Positions 1 through 7,939 of a stretch of DNA of 64,000 bases are shown in pieces. The translations under genes and the position numbers were made by a program. The stretch lies in NCBI RefSeq assembly GCF_002156875.1, contig NZ_NCSY01000001.1, forward strand, positions 1 through 64,000. Direction: 5' to 3'. Source of the stretch: Bacillus sp. EAC (GTDB lineage: Bacteria; Bacillota; Bacilli; Bacillales; Bacillaceae_G). The notes beneath the pieces were generated by a model, which saw only the letters and a list, made by a program, of their open reading frames with translations, did no database searches and was not told where the DNA came from. Position 1 is the first letter of the stretch; every line of letters begins with the position of its first letter.

Positions 1-563
1 TTTTGCTCTTTCGAAACTACATCCTTTGGTAAAGATTCTAGTATGACACCTGAGATAATTAATAATCCAATTAAGATCCAAAATGGTAATCTAAGTGGTT
101 GAATAGGAAAATATTGTAACATGAAAGCCGCAATTGCTGGTCCAAGACCAAAGCCAACTAGTACAGTAACTCCTGAATATTTAATGGCTTTACCAATTTT
201 TTTGGGATCTGATTGTCTAATTAGAAAAGCCACAGACGTACCAGTAAACGAACCATACGCAATTCCCTCTAAACTTCTTCCAACATATATCATCCACGCT
301 TCAGTACTACCAATCATGAGTAAAGTTGAAACTATTGAAATCAAAATACTAATGTTAAGAACTTTTTTCAGTCCCCAAGCACTTCCTTTAGCCCCCACAA
401 CAAGTAGAGTCGGTAAGAGGAATGCAGCATAGATTGCAAACAAAATCGTAATTTGCAAACTGTTTAATTGATAATATTCGCTATACAGCGGAAATAATGG
501 TGTTACAAAAGTTGCCCCGCAAGACATTAATAATATAATTAATAACATTCTTTTCACATTCAT
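1..563 (-). CDS. MFS transporter, 5' part only (runs off the window)
   Basis: The minus-strand frame stays open from ATG 563 to the window edge and gives the first 187 residues of a membrane protein. It begins MNVKRMLLIILLMSCGA and shows about five to six hydrophobic segments, with the short charged loop after TM2 typical of the major facilitator superfamily. AAAGGA lies just upstream of the ATG. It is probably a drug or metabolite exporter; substrate unknown. The leader is about 350 bases and contains a long palindrome (940-988) overlapping a plausible promoter. A TetR gene lies upstream in the same direction, so repression of this exporter by that TetR is a reasonable inference. The C-terminal half is outside the window. 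Confidence 0.8.
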   Translation of the reverse strand, partial: MNVKRMLLIILLMSCGATFVTPLFPLYSEYYQLNSLQITILFAIYAAFLLPTLLVVGAKGSAWGLKKVLNISILISIVSTLLMIGSTEAWMIYVGRSLEGIAYGSFTGTSVAFLIRQSDPKKIGKAIKYSGVTVLVGFGLGPAIAAFMLQYFPIQPLRLPFWILIGLLIISGVILESLPKDVVSKEQ

Positions 564-939
564 TTTCCTTTCTAAGACATAATTTTAATTCTTATCTTTT
601 ATAACCTTATTAACAATTTACCCTATAATTGCCATTCGTTTCTCTTTCGGGAATGTTCATTCTTAAATATACAAACTTATACAACTCCGCGATTAATAGA
701 AAGGATATATTTACTTTTCCACAATATCACGATTTGTGAAGAATCGCAGTTAGGTAACTTGATTAATATAAAAATTTCAGTCTGAATACTTGCTCCAATA
801 ATTGTATTTTTAATTAACGCTTGTTTCGAAATTTTGTTATATAAAACTATAATTATATTAATTTTCGATACTTTTATTGTTTACTAGTTCTAATCTTCAG
901 TACAATTATTAACCTCCATCGACCTTTATATTTATAACA

Positions 940-988
940 TATCGAGAACGAACGGTAAAGAATTATTTTTTACCGTTCGTTCTCGATA
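940..988. promoter_or_regulatory. Long perfect inverted repeat overlapping a promoter; likely TetR operator
   Basis: Two 20-base arms (940-959 and 969-988) are exact reverse complements around a 9-base loop. Each arm reads TTTACCGTTCGTTCTCGATA towards the outside. On the minus strand TTTACC, 17 bases and TATAAA form a plausible sigma-A promoter pointing at the MFS gene. On the plus strand the mirror copy is TTTACC, 17 bases and CATAAT. No T-tract follows, so this is more likely an operator than a terminator. The TetR gene at 1169-1744 is the obvious candidate ligand (inference). Confidence 0.6.
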
Positions 989-1011
989 GTTCATAATCAA
1001 TAAGTAGGAAT

Positions 1012-1040
1012 AAAAAAAGTTAACTGCTTTTAGTTAACTC
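1012..1040 (-). terminator. Rho-independent terminator after the TetR gene
   Basis: Short stem AGTTAAC/GTTAACT (1018-1039), followed on the minus strand by seven T. It separates the TetR gene from the palindrome and MFS gene further downstream. Confidence 0.6.
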
Positions 1041-1168
1041 GTTTTCTTTCACAAAAAGATTGTAGAAATCTGTTGGAATTTAATAATTTTTTTTTTCAAT
1101 TGTATGTAACCCTTTTCAGTCATTTTTTCAAAAAGACTTTAAAAGTAATGTCATCAAACTAAAAATAA

Positions 1169-1744
1169 TTAATCTAATACTGAGAGTGTCGTATCAATCA
1201 CATTTTTTAGTTTATTTTTATCGTTAGTTGTTTTGACTAATACTCGTAAACCTACAAAAGAATTATGAAAAAACTGAGATAGTTTTTCTATATCATGGTG
1301 ATTAGAAATTTCTCCTGATTTTTGTCCACCTAACAGTATTTCAAGGATCATTTTTTCTGTTTTAGAAAAATTTTGTTCAATTTTTTCTGCTACTTCTTGA
1401 TCATGTAAAGTCAACTCAACCGCACTATTCACAGTCAAACAACCAATTGACTTTTCGTTATCTTTTGAAATGGCCATTTCTAATAAACCTCTAATAGCAT
1501 CTTTCGCAGTTGGTGATTTCTTAACTTCTATATCCATTTTTTTCTTCATATTGTTATCATAATGTTCCAATGCTTTAATAAATAAGGTATGTTTGTCACC
1601 AAATGTATCATATAAACTTCTTCGGTGAATCCCCATATGAGTAACAAGATCTTGCAATGAGGTTTTTTCGTAACCTTGATACCTAAATAGTTCAGTTGCT
1701 TTTTGTAAAACTTCTTTTTCATCATATTCTTTATGTCTGGCCAC
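1169..1744 (-). CDS. TetR/AcrR family transcriptional regulator
   Basis: This 191-residue protein has an N-terminal helix-turn-helix at about residues 10-55 (GYEKTSLQDLVTHMGIHRRS, then LYDTFGDKHTLF), the classic TetR_N signature. The all-helical C-terminal half is the expected ligand-binding and dimer domain. The start is a GTG at 1744 preceded by AGGAGGT, so it is well supported. The gene is followed by its own terminator, then by a 20-bp-arm palindrome and an MFS exporter gene on the same strand. Local control of that exporter is therefore likely, with induction by a small lipophilic or toxic ligand, as is usual for the family. The ligand cannot be read from the sequence. Confidence 0.9.
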   Translation of the reverse strand: MARHKEYDEKEVLQKATELFRYQGYEKTSLQDLVTHMGIHRRSLYDTFGDKHTLFIKALEHYDNNMKKKMDIEVKKSPTAKDAIRGLLEMAISKDNEKSIGCLTVNSAVELTLHDQEVAEKIEQNFSKTEKMILEILLGGQKSGEISNHHDIEKLSQFFHNSFVGLRVLVKTTNDKNKLKNVIDTTLSVLD

Positions 1745-1875
1745 GCTAGTACCTCCTTTTGAAAGATTATAGCATATTTAAAATTAAACAATGAATAATC
1801 AGTATTTGTTCTTTTGCTAAGCGGTATATTTGTTTATTTGTTTTGCCCTTTTCGATCAATCCTATAAACCCGTAT

Positions 1876-1903
1876 AAAAAGACACTACCGGAGTGTCTTT
1901 TTT
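1876..1903 (-). terminator. Terminator of the fumarase gene
   Basis: Stem GACACT/AGTGTC with loop ACCGG, flanked by A5 on one side and T6 on the other. It lies just after the fumC stop and could work in both directions. Confidence 0.85.
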
Positions 1904-1931
1904 CCTAAGTATTTCTCTTCTTTCTAAATAC

Positions 1932-3320
1932 TTATTCAACCGGCTTTATCATATTTTCTGGTCTTACAATTCGGTCGAAATCTTCTTCTGATAAATAACC
2001 TGTTTTTAATGCAGCTTCTTTGAGTGTAGTGCCTTCTTTATATGCTAACTTAGCAATCGCAGCTGCTTTTTCATAACCAATATGAGGGTTTAATGAAGTT
2101 ACTAGCATAAGTGATCGATTTAAGTTTTGTTCAATAACTTCTATATTTGCTTCGATCCCCTTCACGCAATGATCATCAAATGAGGTAATTGCGTCTGAAA
2201 GTAATCGCACCGACTGTAAAAAATTATAGATAATCACTGGTTTAAAAACGTTCAATTCGAAGTTCCCTTGACTCGCAGCAAATCCAATTGTCACATCATT
2301 TCCCATAATTTGTGTAACAACCATCGTCAGTGCTTCTGATTGAGTTGGATTCACTTTCCCTGGCATAATTGAACTTCCAGGTTCATTTGAAGGGATTGTT
2401 ATTTCACCTATACCACTTCTTGGACCACTCGCCATCCATCGTACATCATTAGCAATTTTCATTAAATCTGCTGCCAATCCTTTTAAAGCTCCATGAGTAT
2501 AAACGATTTCATCATGACTTGTTAATGCTTGAAATTTATTTTCTGCAGAAGTGAAACAGAATCCGGTTAACGAACTAATTTCCTCAGCCATCATCTTACC
2601 AAAACTAGGATGTGCATTGATCCCTGTTCCTACCGCTGTACCACCAATAGCAAGCTCAGCAATAAATTTCATACTATCCACTATCATTTGCTCATTTTTT
2701 TCAAGCATTCGATGCCAACCACTAATTTCTTGACCTAAAGTTAACGGGGTTGCATCCTGTAAATGTGTTCGACCTATTTTAATTGTATTTTTATATTTAT
2801 CCACTTTTTCTTTAAAAGTATTTTTCAATTTACTTAAAGCAGGTAACAATTGCTCATTTAATGAAAGGGTGCACGCAATATGCATTGCAGTCGGAAATGT
2901 ATCATTAGAACTCTGAGACATATTGACATCATCATTAGGATGAATTATCTTTTCACTACTATTCACTTCTAAGATTTGATTCCCACGATGAGCGATCACT
3001 TCATTAACATTCATATTAGTTTGTGTACCACTTCCAGTTTGCCAAACAACAAGTGGAAAATGATGGTCATGTTTTCTTTCTAAAATTTCATTTACGGCCT
3101 CTACAATTGCGTCTGCTTTTTCACTATCCAATTTACCTAGTTTTTTATTTGTTATTGCTGCACTTTTCTTAATTAATGCCAAAGCATAAATTAATTGAAT
3201 GGGCATTTTCTCTGAGCCAATTTTAAAATTTTCAAAGCTTCGTTGTGTTTGTGCTCCCCAAAGTTTATCTACTAGTACTTTTATCTCGCCAATTGAATCT
3301 TTTTCAATACGATAATTCAA
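1932..3320 (-). CDS. fumC: Class II fumarate hydratase
   Basis: At 462 residues this is the usual length of class II fumarase, the iron-free homotetrameric enzyme that converts fumarate and L-malate in the TCA cycle in the cytosol. The superfamily signature [13 protein letters not shown] is present near residue 315. Other conserved blocks are [14 protein letters not shown] (about 95-110), the [13 protein letters not shown] segment and [10 protein letters not shown]. The start is a TTG at 3320 behind GGAGGCGG; no ATG fits better. The gene is monocistronic with its own terminator. Nothing at the active site looks damaged. Argininosuccinate lyase and aspartase share the fold, but the MNVNEV and SSND blocks fit fumarase; aspartase is the nearest alternative. 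Confidence 0.93.
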   Translation of the reverse strand: MNYRIEKDSIGEIKVLVDKLWGAQTQRSFENFKIGSEKMPIQLIYALALIKKSAAITNKKLGKLDSEKADAIVEAVNEILERKHDHHFPLVVWQTGSGTQTNMNVNEVIAHRGNQILEVNSSEKIIHPNDDVNMSQSSNDTFPTAMHIACTLSLNEQLLPALSKLKNTFKEKVDKYKNTIKIGRTHLQDATPLTLGQEISGWHRMLEKNEQMIVDSMKFIAELAIGGTAVGTGINAHPSFGKMMAEEISSLTGFCFTSAENKFQALTSHDEIVYTHGALKGLAADLMKIANDVRWMASGPRSGIGEITIPSNEPGSSIMPGKVNPTQSEALTMVVTQIMGNDVTIGFAASQGNFELNVFKPVIIYNFLQSVRLLSDAITSFDDHCVKGIEANIEVIEQNLNRSLMLVTSLNPHIGYEKAAAIAKLAYKEGTTLKEAALKTGYLSEEDFDRIVRPENMIKPVE

Positions 3321-3881
3321 TTTTCCGCCTCCTAATTTGTATACACTAGTAAAAGATAATAATATTTAAAAGTATATTATGAAAGTAAATACTATTTTTA
3401 TGTCTTCCATATTCCGAAAATCAGTATCTTACTACACTTATTCTGCATTTTAATCAAACTTTTACTTAAGTTATTTTAAGTGATAACTACGATGAATAAG
3501 AATCTCTTAAGTTTGAATACCTCCTATACCTTTTAAAGTATAAAAATTTTTTTATTAATTAAACTTCACAAAATATATCATTTGCTAAATTTGAACATTT
3601 TACTTTATGCTATTTAACCAGTTACATTAGATTATTGATATTACCAAAATCGTTCCCTTAATCTGCACGATCAATCAAGCCTCCACATCGAATCTCACAA
3701 TTGGGTTCTAAGATGTCTCGTTATTTCATAAGAGTCTCCCTAATCTTATTTTCAAAACTGTTATAAAAAAAATTTAAAATTTTATAGAGTGTGAGTGTTT
3801 TTTGAGAATAGTTGGAGTGTGTATAATCCATACTAACGTTATGAAAAATGTACATTTAATTATTAGATGAGGTGATTAAGA
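3321..3881. other. Divergent intergenic region, fumC / ohr
   Basis: AT-rich region of about 560 bases with no convincing gene. A TATAAT hexamer at 3822-3827 is a plausible -10 box for ohr. A TACATTTAATTATTAG stretch at about 3851-3866 vaguely resembles the TACAATT half site of OhrR, but the dyad is poor. Confidence 0.4.
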
Positions 3882-4301
3882 ATGGTCGTATTATTTACGT
3901 CGAAAGCTACTACTTCTGGTGGTCGCGAAGGAAGTGTTAAATCAGATGATGGCTTGATAGATTTACAATTAACTACGCCAAATGCAAATACTAATAAGGT
4001 TGGATCTAATCCTGAACAACTATTTGCAGCTGGATATTCAGCATGTTTTGATGGTGCATTAAACTTTATTGCTAAGAAAAACAAGCAAAAAATTGAGTCA
4101 TCTATTACAGCAGAAGTTAGCTTATTAAAAGATGAAACAGATAACCCTTTTTCATTAGCAGTTACGCTAAATGCACAAATTAAAGGTGTTCCACAAGATG
4201 TTGCAGTAGAACTTGTGAAAGAAGCGCATGGTTTTTGTCCTTATTCGAAAGCATTAAAAGGCAATGTTGATGTTAAGTTGAAAGTTAAAGTTATCGAATA
4301 G
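3882..4301 (+). CDS. ohr: Organic hydroperoxide resistance protein (Ohr, OsmC family)
   Basis: The 139-residue length matches Ohr, a cytosolic thiol peroxidase that reduces organic peroxides to alcohols using lipoyl- or dithiol-type donors. Both redox cysteines are present in their usual settings: SACFDGAL (residue about 54) and HGFCPYSKA (about 118). The SNPEQLFAAGYSACF block is diagnostic and separates Ohr from the OsmC branch. The start ATG follows GATGAGGTGATTAAGA, a good ribosome binding site. It is the only plus-strand gene in the stress block and is convergent with the dioxygenase gene, sharing a bidirectional terminator with it. No ohrR gene is adjacent; the MarR gene at 6061 belongs to the quinone-sensing MhqR type. 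Confidence 0.93.
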   Translation: MVVLFTSKATTSGGREGSVKSDDGLIDLQLTTPNANTNKVGSNPEQLFAAGYSACFDGALNFIAKKNKQKIESSITAEVSLLKDETDNPFSLAVTLNAQIKGVPQDVAVELVKEAHGFCPYSKALKGNVDVKLKVKVIE

Positions 4302-4420
4302 TTTCAATAGGAACAAGAAATTTCCCGAAAACTTGTTACAAATTAATTAACAATCTGAAATTGACTAAAAAATTTTAATTCATTGCCTATAAAAAATTCC
4401 TATTAATTTTTAAAGGTAAA

Positions 4421-4458
4421 TAAAAGAGCTAATCGACATATGTCGATTGGCTCTTTTA
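4421..4458. terminator. Bidirectional terminator between ohr and the dioxygenase gene
   Basis: Near-perfect 38-base palindrome with arms TAAAAGAGC-T-AATCGACA and the complement, with one T-G pair. It ends in T-rich sequence on both strands and lies between two convergent genes. Confidence 0.85.
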
Positions 4459-4531
4459 TAATTATTTATTCTCTTTCCGAAAAGATATCTGGATCCAATG
4501 AAAGTAAAGTATTCAAACCAGTTCTTTCTTA

Positions 4532-5470
4532 TCAGTCAAGTTCTCTTACTTGTATTGGTAGCAAAATTTGCTCTATTTTTGCTCTATGGGGTTCATACTG
4601 TGATGGCAACATCAATTTTTCACCCATAGTTTTTTGGGATTCATCATGAGCAAATCCTGGAGGATCAGTCGCAATTTCGAATAGAATTTCACCATGTTCT
4701 CTAAAGTAAATGGCATTAAAATAATTTCTGTCTTGAACAGGTGTGACACCATATCCATTGGATGAAATGTATTTTTGCCAATCCAATTGATCCTTGTCAT
4801 CACTTGCTCGCCATGCAATGTGGTGTACTGTTCCAACACCCATTTGCCCACTTCCACTACTAGTTAATTTTACGTCGATAATATTTCCAATATCCGCAGT
4901 TGAACGATATCGCGCAAAATCTCCCTCTATACCAACTATTTCAAGTCCCATTACTTTTTCTAACAATTCAGCTGTTTTGTTAGGCTGGGTAGAAAATAAA
5001 GTTGCACCACCAAAACCTTTGATAGCAACTTCAGGTGTAACTTCACGGAATGTCCAAGTATTGATTTCACCTTCTTCCCTTTCAACAATTTCTAAGTGAA
5101 GACCATGAGGATCATCAAATTGCAAATATTGTTCTCCAAAGCGATTCATGATTGTAAAAGGAACATTGAATTTTTCTAGTCTTTTTTTCCAAAATTCCAT
5201 AGCCCCATTTGGAACTACATATGAAGTAACTCCTACCTGACCATCTCCAATTCTTCCCTTGTGAGCTCTTGCCCAAGGGAAGAACGTAATAATTGTTCCT
5301 GGTTTTCCACCTTCATTTCCAAAATAAAGGTGATAAGTACCTGGATCATCAAAATTGACTGTTTGCTTAACCATACGCAACCCTAAAATTCCTGCATAAA
5401 AATCTACATTTTCCTGAGGAGCTCCTACGATTGCTGTGATATGGTGAATACCCATTGTTTTCTTACTCAT
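4532..5470 (-). CDS. Ring-cleaving dioxygenase, VOC superfamily (MhqO/MhqA type)
   Basis: The 312-residue protein consists of two vicinal-oxygen-chelate modules. It begins GIHHITAIVGAPQENVDFYA, a hallmark of the Bacillus MhqO/MhqA hydroquinone dioxygenases. Candidate metal ligands are the His in GIHHIT, the His in VHHIAWR (about residue 217) and the Glu in EHGEILFEIATD (about 260). These enzymes are Fe(II)-dependent, cytosolic, and open substituted hydroquinones or catechols during quinone stress. The ATG at 5470 follows AAAAGGGG. Downstream partner of the DoxX and MhqR-like genes, with the same order and theme as mhq loci in Bacillus. The exact substrate is inferred from the family. Confidence 0.88.
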   Translation of the reverse strand: MSKKTMGIHHITAIVGAPQENVDFYAGILGLRMVKQTVNFDDPGTYHLYFGNEGGKPGTIITFFPWARAHKGRIGDGQVGVTSYVVPNGAMEFWKKRLEKFNVPFTIMNRFGEQYLQFDDPHGLHLEIVEREEGEINTWTFREVTPEVAIKGFGGATLFSTQPNKTAELLEKVMGLEIVGIEGDFARYRSTADIGNIIDVKLTSSGSGQMGVGTVHHIAWRASDDKDQLDWQKYISSNGYGVTPVQDRNYFNAIYFREHGEILFEIATDPPGFAHDESQKTMGEKLMLPSQYEPHRAKIEQILLPIQVRELD

Positions 5471-5598
5471 TTTTCGACACCCCTTTTAAATTAAAGTTCT
5501 AGTTATTAAAAGAAACTTGATAACTTTATTTGTGCCTAGACTATAAATAAAAACGATTTAAATTATTTTGCATTTAAGAATTATTAATTCGATATACT

Positions 5599-5997
5599 TT
5601 AGAATAAAAATGTATCTAAAGCATATTTACCAGGACCGGTTAAAACTACACTAATTGCAACTACTAGTAAAGTTAGGTTATATTCATATCCATTTGATGT
5701 TGCCCATATTCCGTTTGGCGCATGAACCTTAATAATTGCCATTGCCATAGTTCCTGCAATCAAAATTCCTGCTACAGGTGTTAAAAGTCCAAAAGCAAAC
5801 AGTATTCCGCCAATTAATTCTGCTAGCCCCGCGATTAGCGCTATTGTTACTCCTGGTTTCATGCCAATCGATTCAAACCATCCACCAGTACCTTTCAATC
5901 CGTATCCACTGAACCAACCAAATAATTTTTGAGCACCGTGCCCAATGAATAATAAACCAATTACTAAACGAATCATTAATAAACCAACATTTATCAC
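5599..5997 (-). CDS. DoxX family membrane protein (MhqP-like)
   Basis: A 132-residue protein with four hydrophobic segments. The DoxX signature is at residues about 14-40, beginning LLFIGHGAQKLFGWFSGYGL, with GLAELIGGILFAFGLLTP in the middle. DoxX proteins accompany quinone or thiol-stress enzymes, and in Bacillus the homologue mhqP sits beside mhqO under MhqR control. The start is a GTG at 5997 after AGGAGGATTTAAC. A perfect 20-base operator (6020-6039) lies right upstream, so this gene and probably the dioxygenase gene form an MhqR-controlled unit. The molecular activity of DoxX is not settled. Confidence 0.88.
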   Translation of the reverse strand: MINVGLLMIRLVIGLLFIGHGAQKLFGWFSGYGLKGTGGWFESIGMKPGVTIALIAGLAELIGGILFAFGLLTPVAGILIAGTMAMAIIKVHAPNGIWATSNGYEYNLTLLVVAISVVLTGPGKYALDTFLF

Positions 5998-6019
5998 GTT
6001 AAATCCTCCTAAAATATAT

Positions 6020-6039
6020 TTATCTCGAATTCGAGATAA
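6020..6039 (-). promoter_or_regulatory. MhqR-type operator, perfect 20-bp palindrome, upstream of doxX
   Basis: TTATCTCGAATTCGAGATAA is an exact palindrome and matches the known MhqR operator core ATCTCGAATTCGAGAT. It lies between the marR stop and the doxX start. Confidence 0.85.
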
Positions 6040-6060
6040 TGTAGTAAAAAAAATTAAAAT

Positions 6061-6483
6061 TTAAACTTTATTTCTTACTTTTTTCATAAGCTTCACAAAA
6101 GTATAAGTCTCATCTAAATCTAATGAATCAAACATGCTATTAATTAAATCGTGGTATTTCGGCATAATTTGGTTCATCAATTCATTTCCATCATCAGTTA
6201 ATTCCACATGTATTACTCGGCGATCATCCGGACATGGAATTCTGCATAATAAACTTCTTTGTTCTAGCTTATCTATTACATAAGTCATCGAACCACTTGA
6301 GACCAATATGGAATTTCCAATTTGTTGTATTGTTTGTTTCTCTTTTTGATATAGTACCTCTAAAACAGAAAACTCAGTTATACCTAAGTTGAATTTTGCG
6401 ATTTCGTCTTTTATTTGGTCATGAATTGCTTTAGATGTTTGCATTAAGAGTAGAAATGGTTGATTTTTACATTTCTTCTCCAT
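6061..6483 (-). CDS. mhqR: MarR family regulator, MhqR-like
   Basis: A 140-residue MarR-type winged-helix repressor. The recognition segment TIQQIGNSILVSSGSMTYVI and the wing with CPDDRRVIHVELTDDGNELM are clear. The start is placed at ATG 6483, ten bases after AGGAGG; the TTG nine bases earlier would sit on the Shine-Dalgarno. MhqR proteins repress dioxygenase, DoxX and azoreductase genes, and are inactivated by quinones and other electrophiles. Identity as MhqR is supported by adjacency to the DoxX and VOC dioxygenase genes and by two copies of the MhqR operator around it, one on its own promoter. That implies autoregulation. A single cysteine occurs at residue 5 and two more at about 80-85. 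Confidence 0.87.
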   Translation of the reverse strand: MEKKCKNQPFLLLMQTSKAIHDQIKDEIAKFNLGITEFSVLEVLYQKEKQTIQQIGNSILVSSGSMTYVIDKLEQRSLLCRIPCPDDRRVIHVELTDDGNELMNQIMPKYHDLINSMFDSLDLDETYTFVKLMKKVRNKV

Positions 6484-6521
6484 TAATTTCAACCCTCCTA
6501 AAAATTATTTCGAATTAAAAT

Positions 6522-6567
6522 ATCTTGAATACGAGATAATATTAATACTTATTATTTTTTTTGTCAA
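6522..6567 (-). promoter_or_regulatory. mhqR promoter with MhqR-type operator
   Basis: On the minus strand TTGACA (6562-6567), a 17-base spacer and TAATAT (6539-6544) form a strong sigma-A promoter. The operator ATCTTGAATACGAGAT (6522-6537) starts immediately downstream of the -10 box, in an ideal place for autorepression. Confidence 0.8.
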
Positions 6568-6951
6568 TAGCCTTTTATATTTTGTGTTAAATAAAAATTT
6601 TTAAGCTAGCTCACAACTTTATGTTTAAAACACCACCTATTAAGATAAATGGTAGAGAGTTCACTATTTGAAAAGAAGTATGCGATTTTCACAAGTAAAA
6701 TTCTATAGTATCTAAATGTATCGCAATAGAAGTTGGTAAGAATTACTAAGATTACTATTAGTACTCCTGAGTTGTTGTATCTGTATTAAATCGTTTATTA
6801 TGGGAATGAGCGGTTTTTTATTCGGTTTTCTCTCTTATATAATTGAGTAAAAGCAATAAGCTATTTTGGGATGTTTTTGATACCATCCTCTTTAAGTAAA
6901 AATAAATTAGTACATTAAATAATATCATCTAGAATAGAGAGAAGTGAAATG
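6568..6951. other. Intergenic region between divergent mhqR and LysR genes
   Basis: About 380 AT-rich bases with no gene seen. It must hold the promoter of the LysR gene; no strong hexamer pair stands out. Confidence 0.4.
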
Positions 6952-7875
6952 ATGGAATTAAGAGAATTGGAATACTTTATAGCTATTTGTGAGGAATTAC
7001 ATTTTACAAAGGCTGCAGAGAAATTAGGAATTTCACAACCTGCTTTAAGCCGTCAAGTGAGAGCCCTAGAAGATAGATTAGGGGTTCGTTTATTTGATCG
7101 ATTAGGTAAAAAAATTGCCATTACTGAGGCAGGTAAGATTCTAAAAGAAGAATCCGAAAAAATATTCACTAATATAAAATATATCTATGAACAAATTGGA
7201 GAGCTTCAAAAAGTAAAAAGGGGTAAACTGATCATTGGTGCAATGTCGGAAGAGTTAAGTCAGCTTGCGTCTGTAATTTTCCTAGAGCTTCATCGAATGC
7301 ATCCCTATTTACAAATGAAGATCATTATGTCTGATAATATTGAGGATAGAGTTATTCAAAATGAAATCGACATAGCATTGACACACATGTCTTTAGAGAA
7401 TGAACTGTTATCAAATATCCCTTTATATAATGAAGAATTTTATTTAGTTGTTCCTTTTGACCATCTTTTAGCTGAAAGAGAAAAAGTTGATTTTGAAGAG
7501 ATTAAGGACATTCAACTTGTCCTAAGTCCTATAAACCACAATTGCCGAAAATTAATTGATGATGCCGCGACATCTATGGGATTTGTCTTCAAGCCAATCA
7601 TAGAATTAACTGATGTTAATTCCATTTTGAGTATAGTAAAAGCAGGAATTGGAGCTACCATACTTCCCAATACTCTTCTCACTTCGGAGAATTCTGAAGC
7701 CCTTAAAGTAATTAAAATAGTGAATCCTGTAATTACTAAGGAAATTGCCATTGTACATCATAAAGAAAAGTATATTGGATCTGCTGCTAGAAATTTTATG
7801 GACTTGTTGGTTGCATATGTGAAATTGACAAGTCTTGAAGTAGGAGGAACTGATAATATTTTGATTAATTCATAA
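6952..7875 (+). CDS. LysR family transcriptional regulator (LysR-1)
   Basis: A 307-residue LysR-type regulator. The N-terminal winged helix (residues about 1-60, MELRELEYFIAICEELHFTK, then ISQPALSRQVRALEDRLG) is followed by the linker helix and a periplasmic-binding-like effector domain. Two in-frame ATGs stand side by side (6949 and 6952); the second is chosen because homologues begin MEL. It is the only LysR gene of the three here on the plus strand. It shares the block FDRLGKKIAxTEAGxxL with LysR-2 (22546) and LysR-3 (38974) but is more diverged. The targets are unknown; the divergent mhqR gene is under MhqR control, so LysR-1 need not act there. A strong terminator follows. Confidence 0.9.
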   Translation: MELRELEYFIAICEELHFTKAAEKLGISQPALSRQVRALEDRLGVRLFDRLGKKIAITEAGKILKEESEKIFTNIKYIYEQIGELQKVKRGKLIIGAMSEELSQLASVIFLELHRMHPYLQMKIIMSDNIEDRVIQNEIDIALTHMSLENELLSNIPLYNEEFYLVVPFDHLLAEREKVDFEEIKDIQLVLSPINHNCRKLIDDAATSMGFVFKPIIELTDVNSILSIVKAGIGATILPNTLLTSENSEALKVIKIVNPVITKEIAIVHHKEKYIGSAARNFMDLLVAYVKLTSLEVGGTDNILINS

Positions 7876-7885
7876 AAGTTCATCT

Positions 7886-7925
7886 AAAAAACTCCCCTTC
7901 CATTAAGCGAAAGGGGAGTTTTTTT
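7886..7925. terminator. Bidirectional terminator, LysR-1 / subtilase
   Basis: Stem AACTCCCCTT/AAGGGGAGTT flanked by A and T runs on both sides, between convergent genes. Confidence 0.9.
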
Positions 7926-7939
7926 CAACGTTATTATTT

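Noticed and set aside
121-432. 103-residue plus-strand frame
   Set aside because: Antisense of the MFS gene; no ribosome site; the minus frame gives clear membrane segments.
940-988. Reading the long palindrome as a terminator
   Set aside because: No T-tract follows on either strand and a separate terminator for TetR exists at 1012-1040.
3846-3870. OhrR operator upstream of ohr
   Set aside because: Only one weak half site; no convincing dyad and no ohrR gene in the window.
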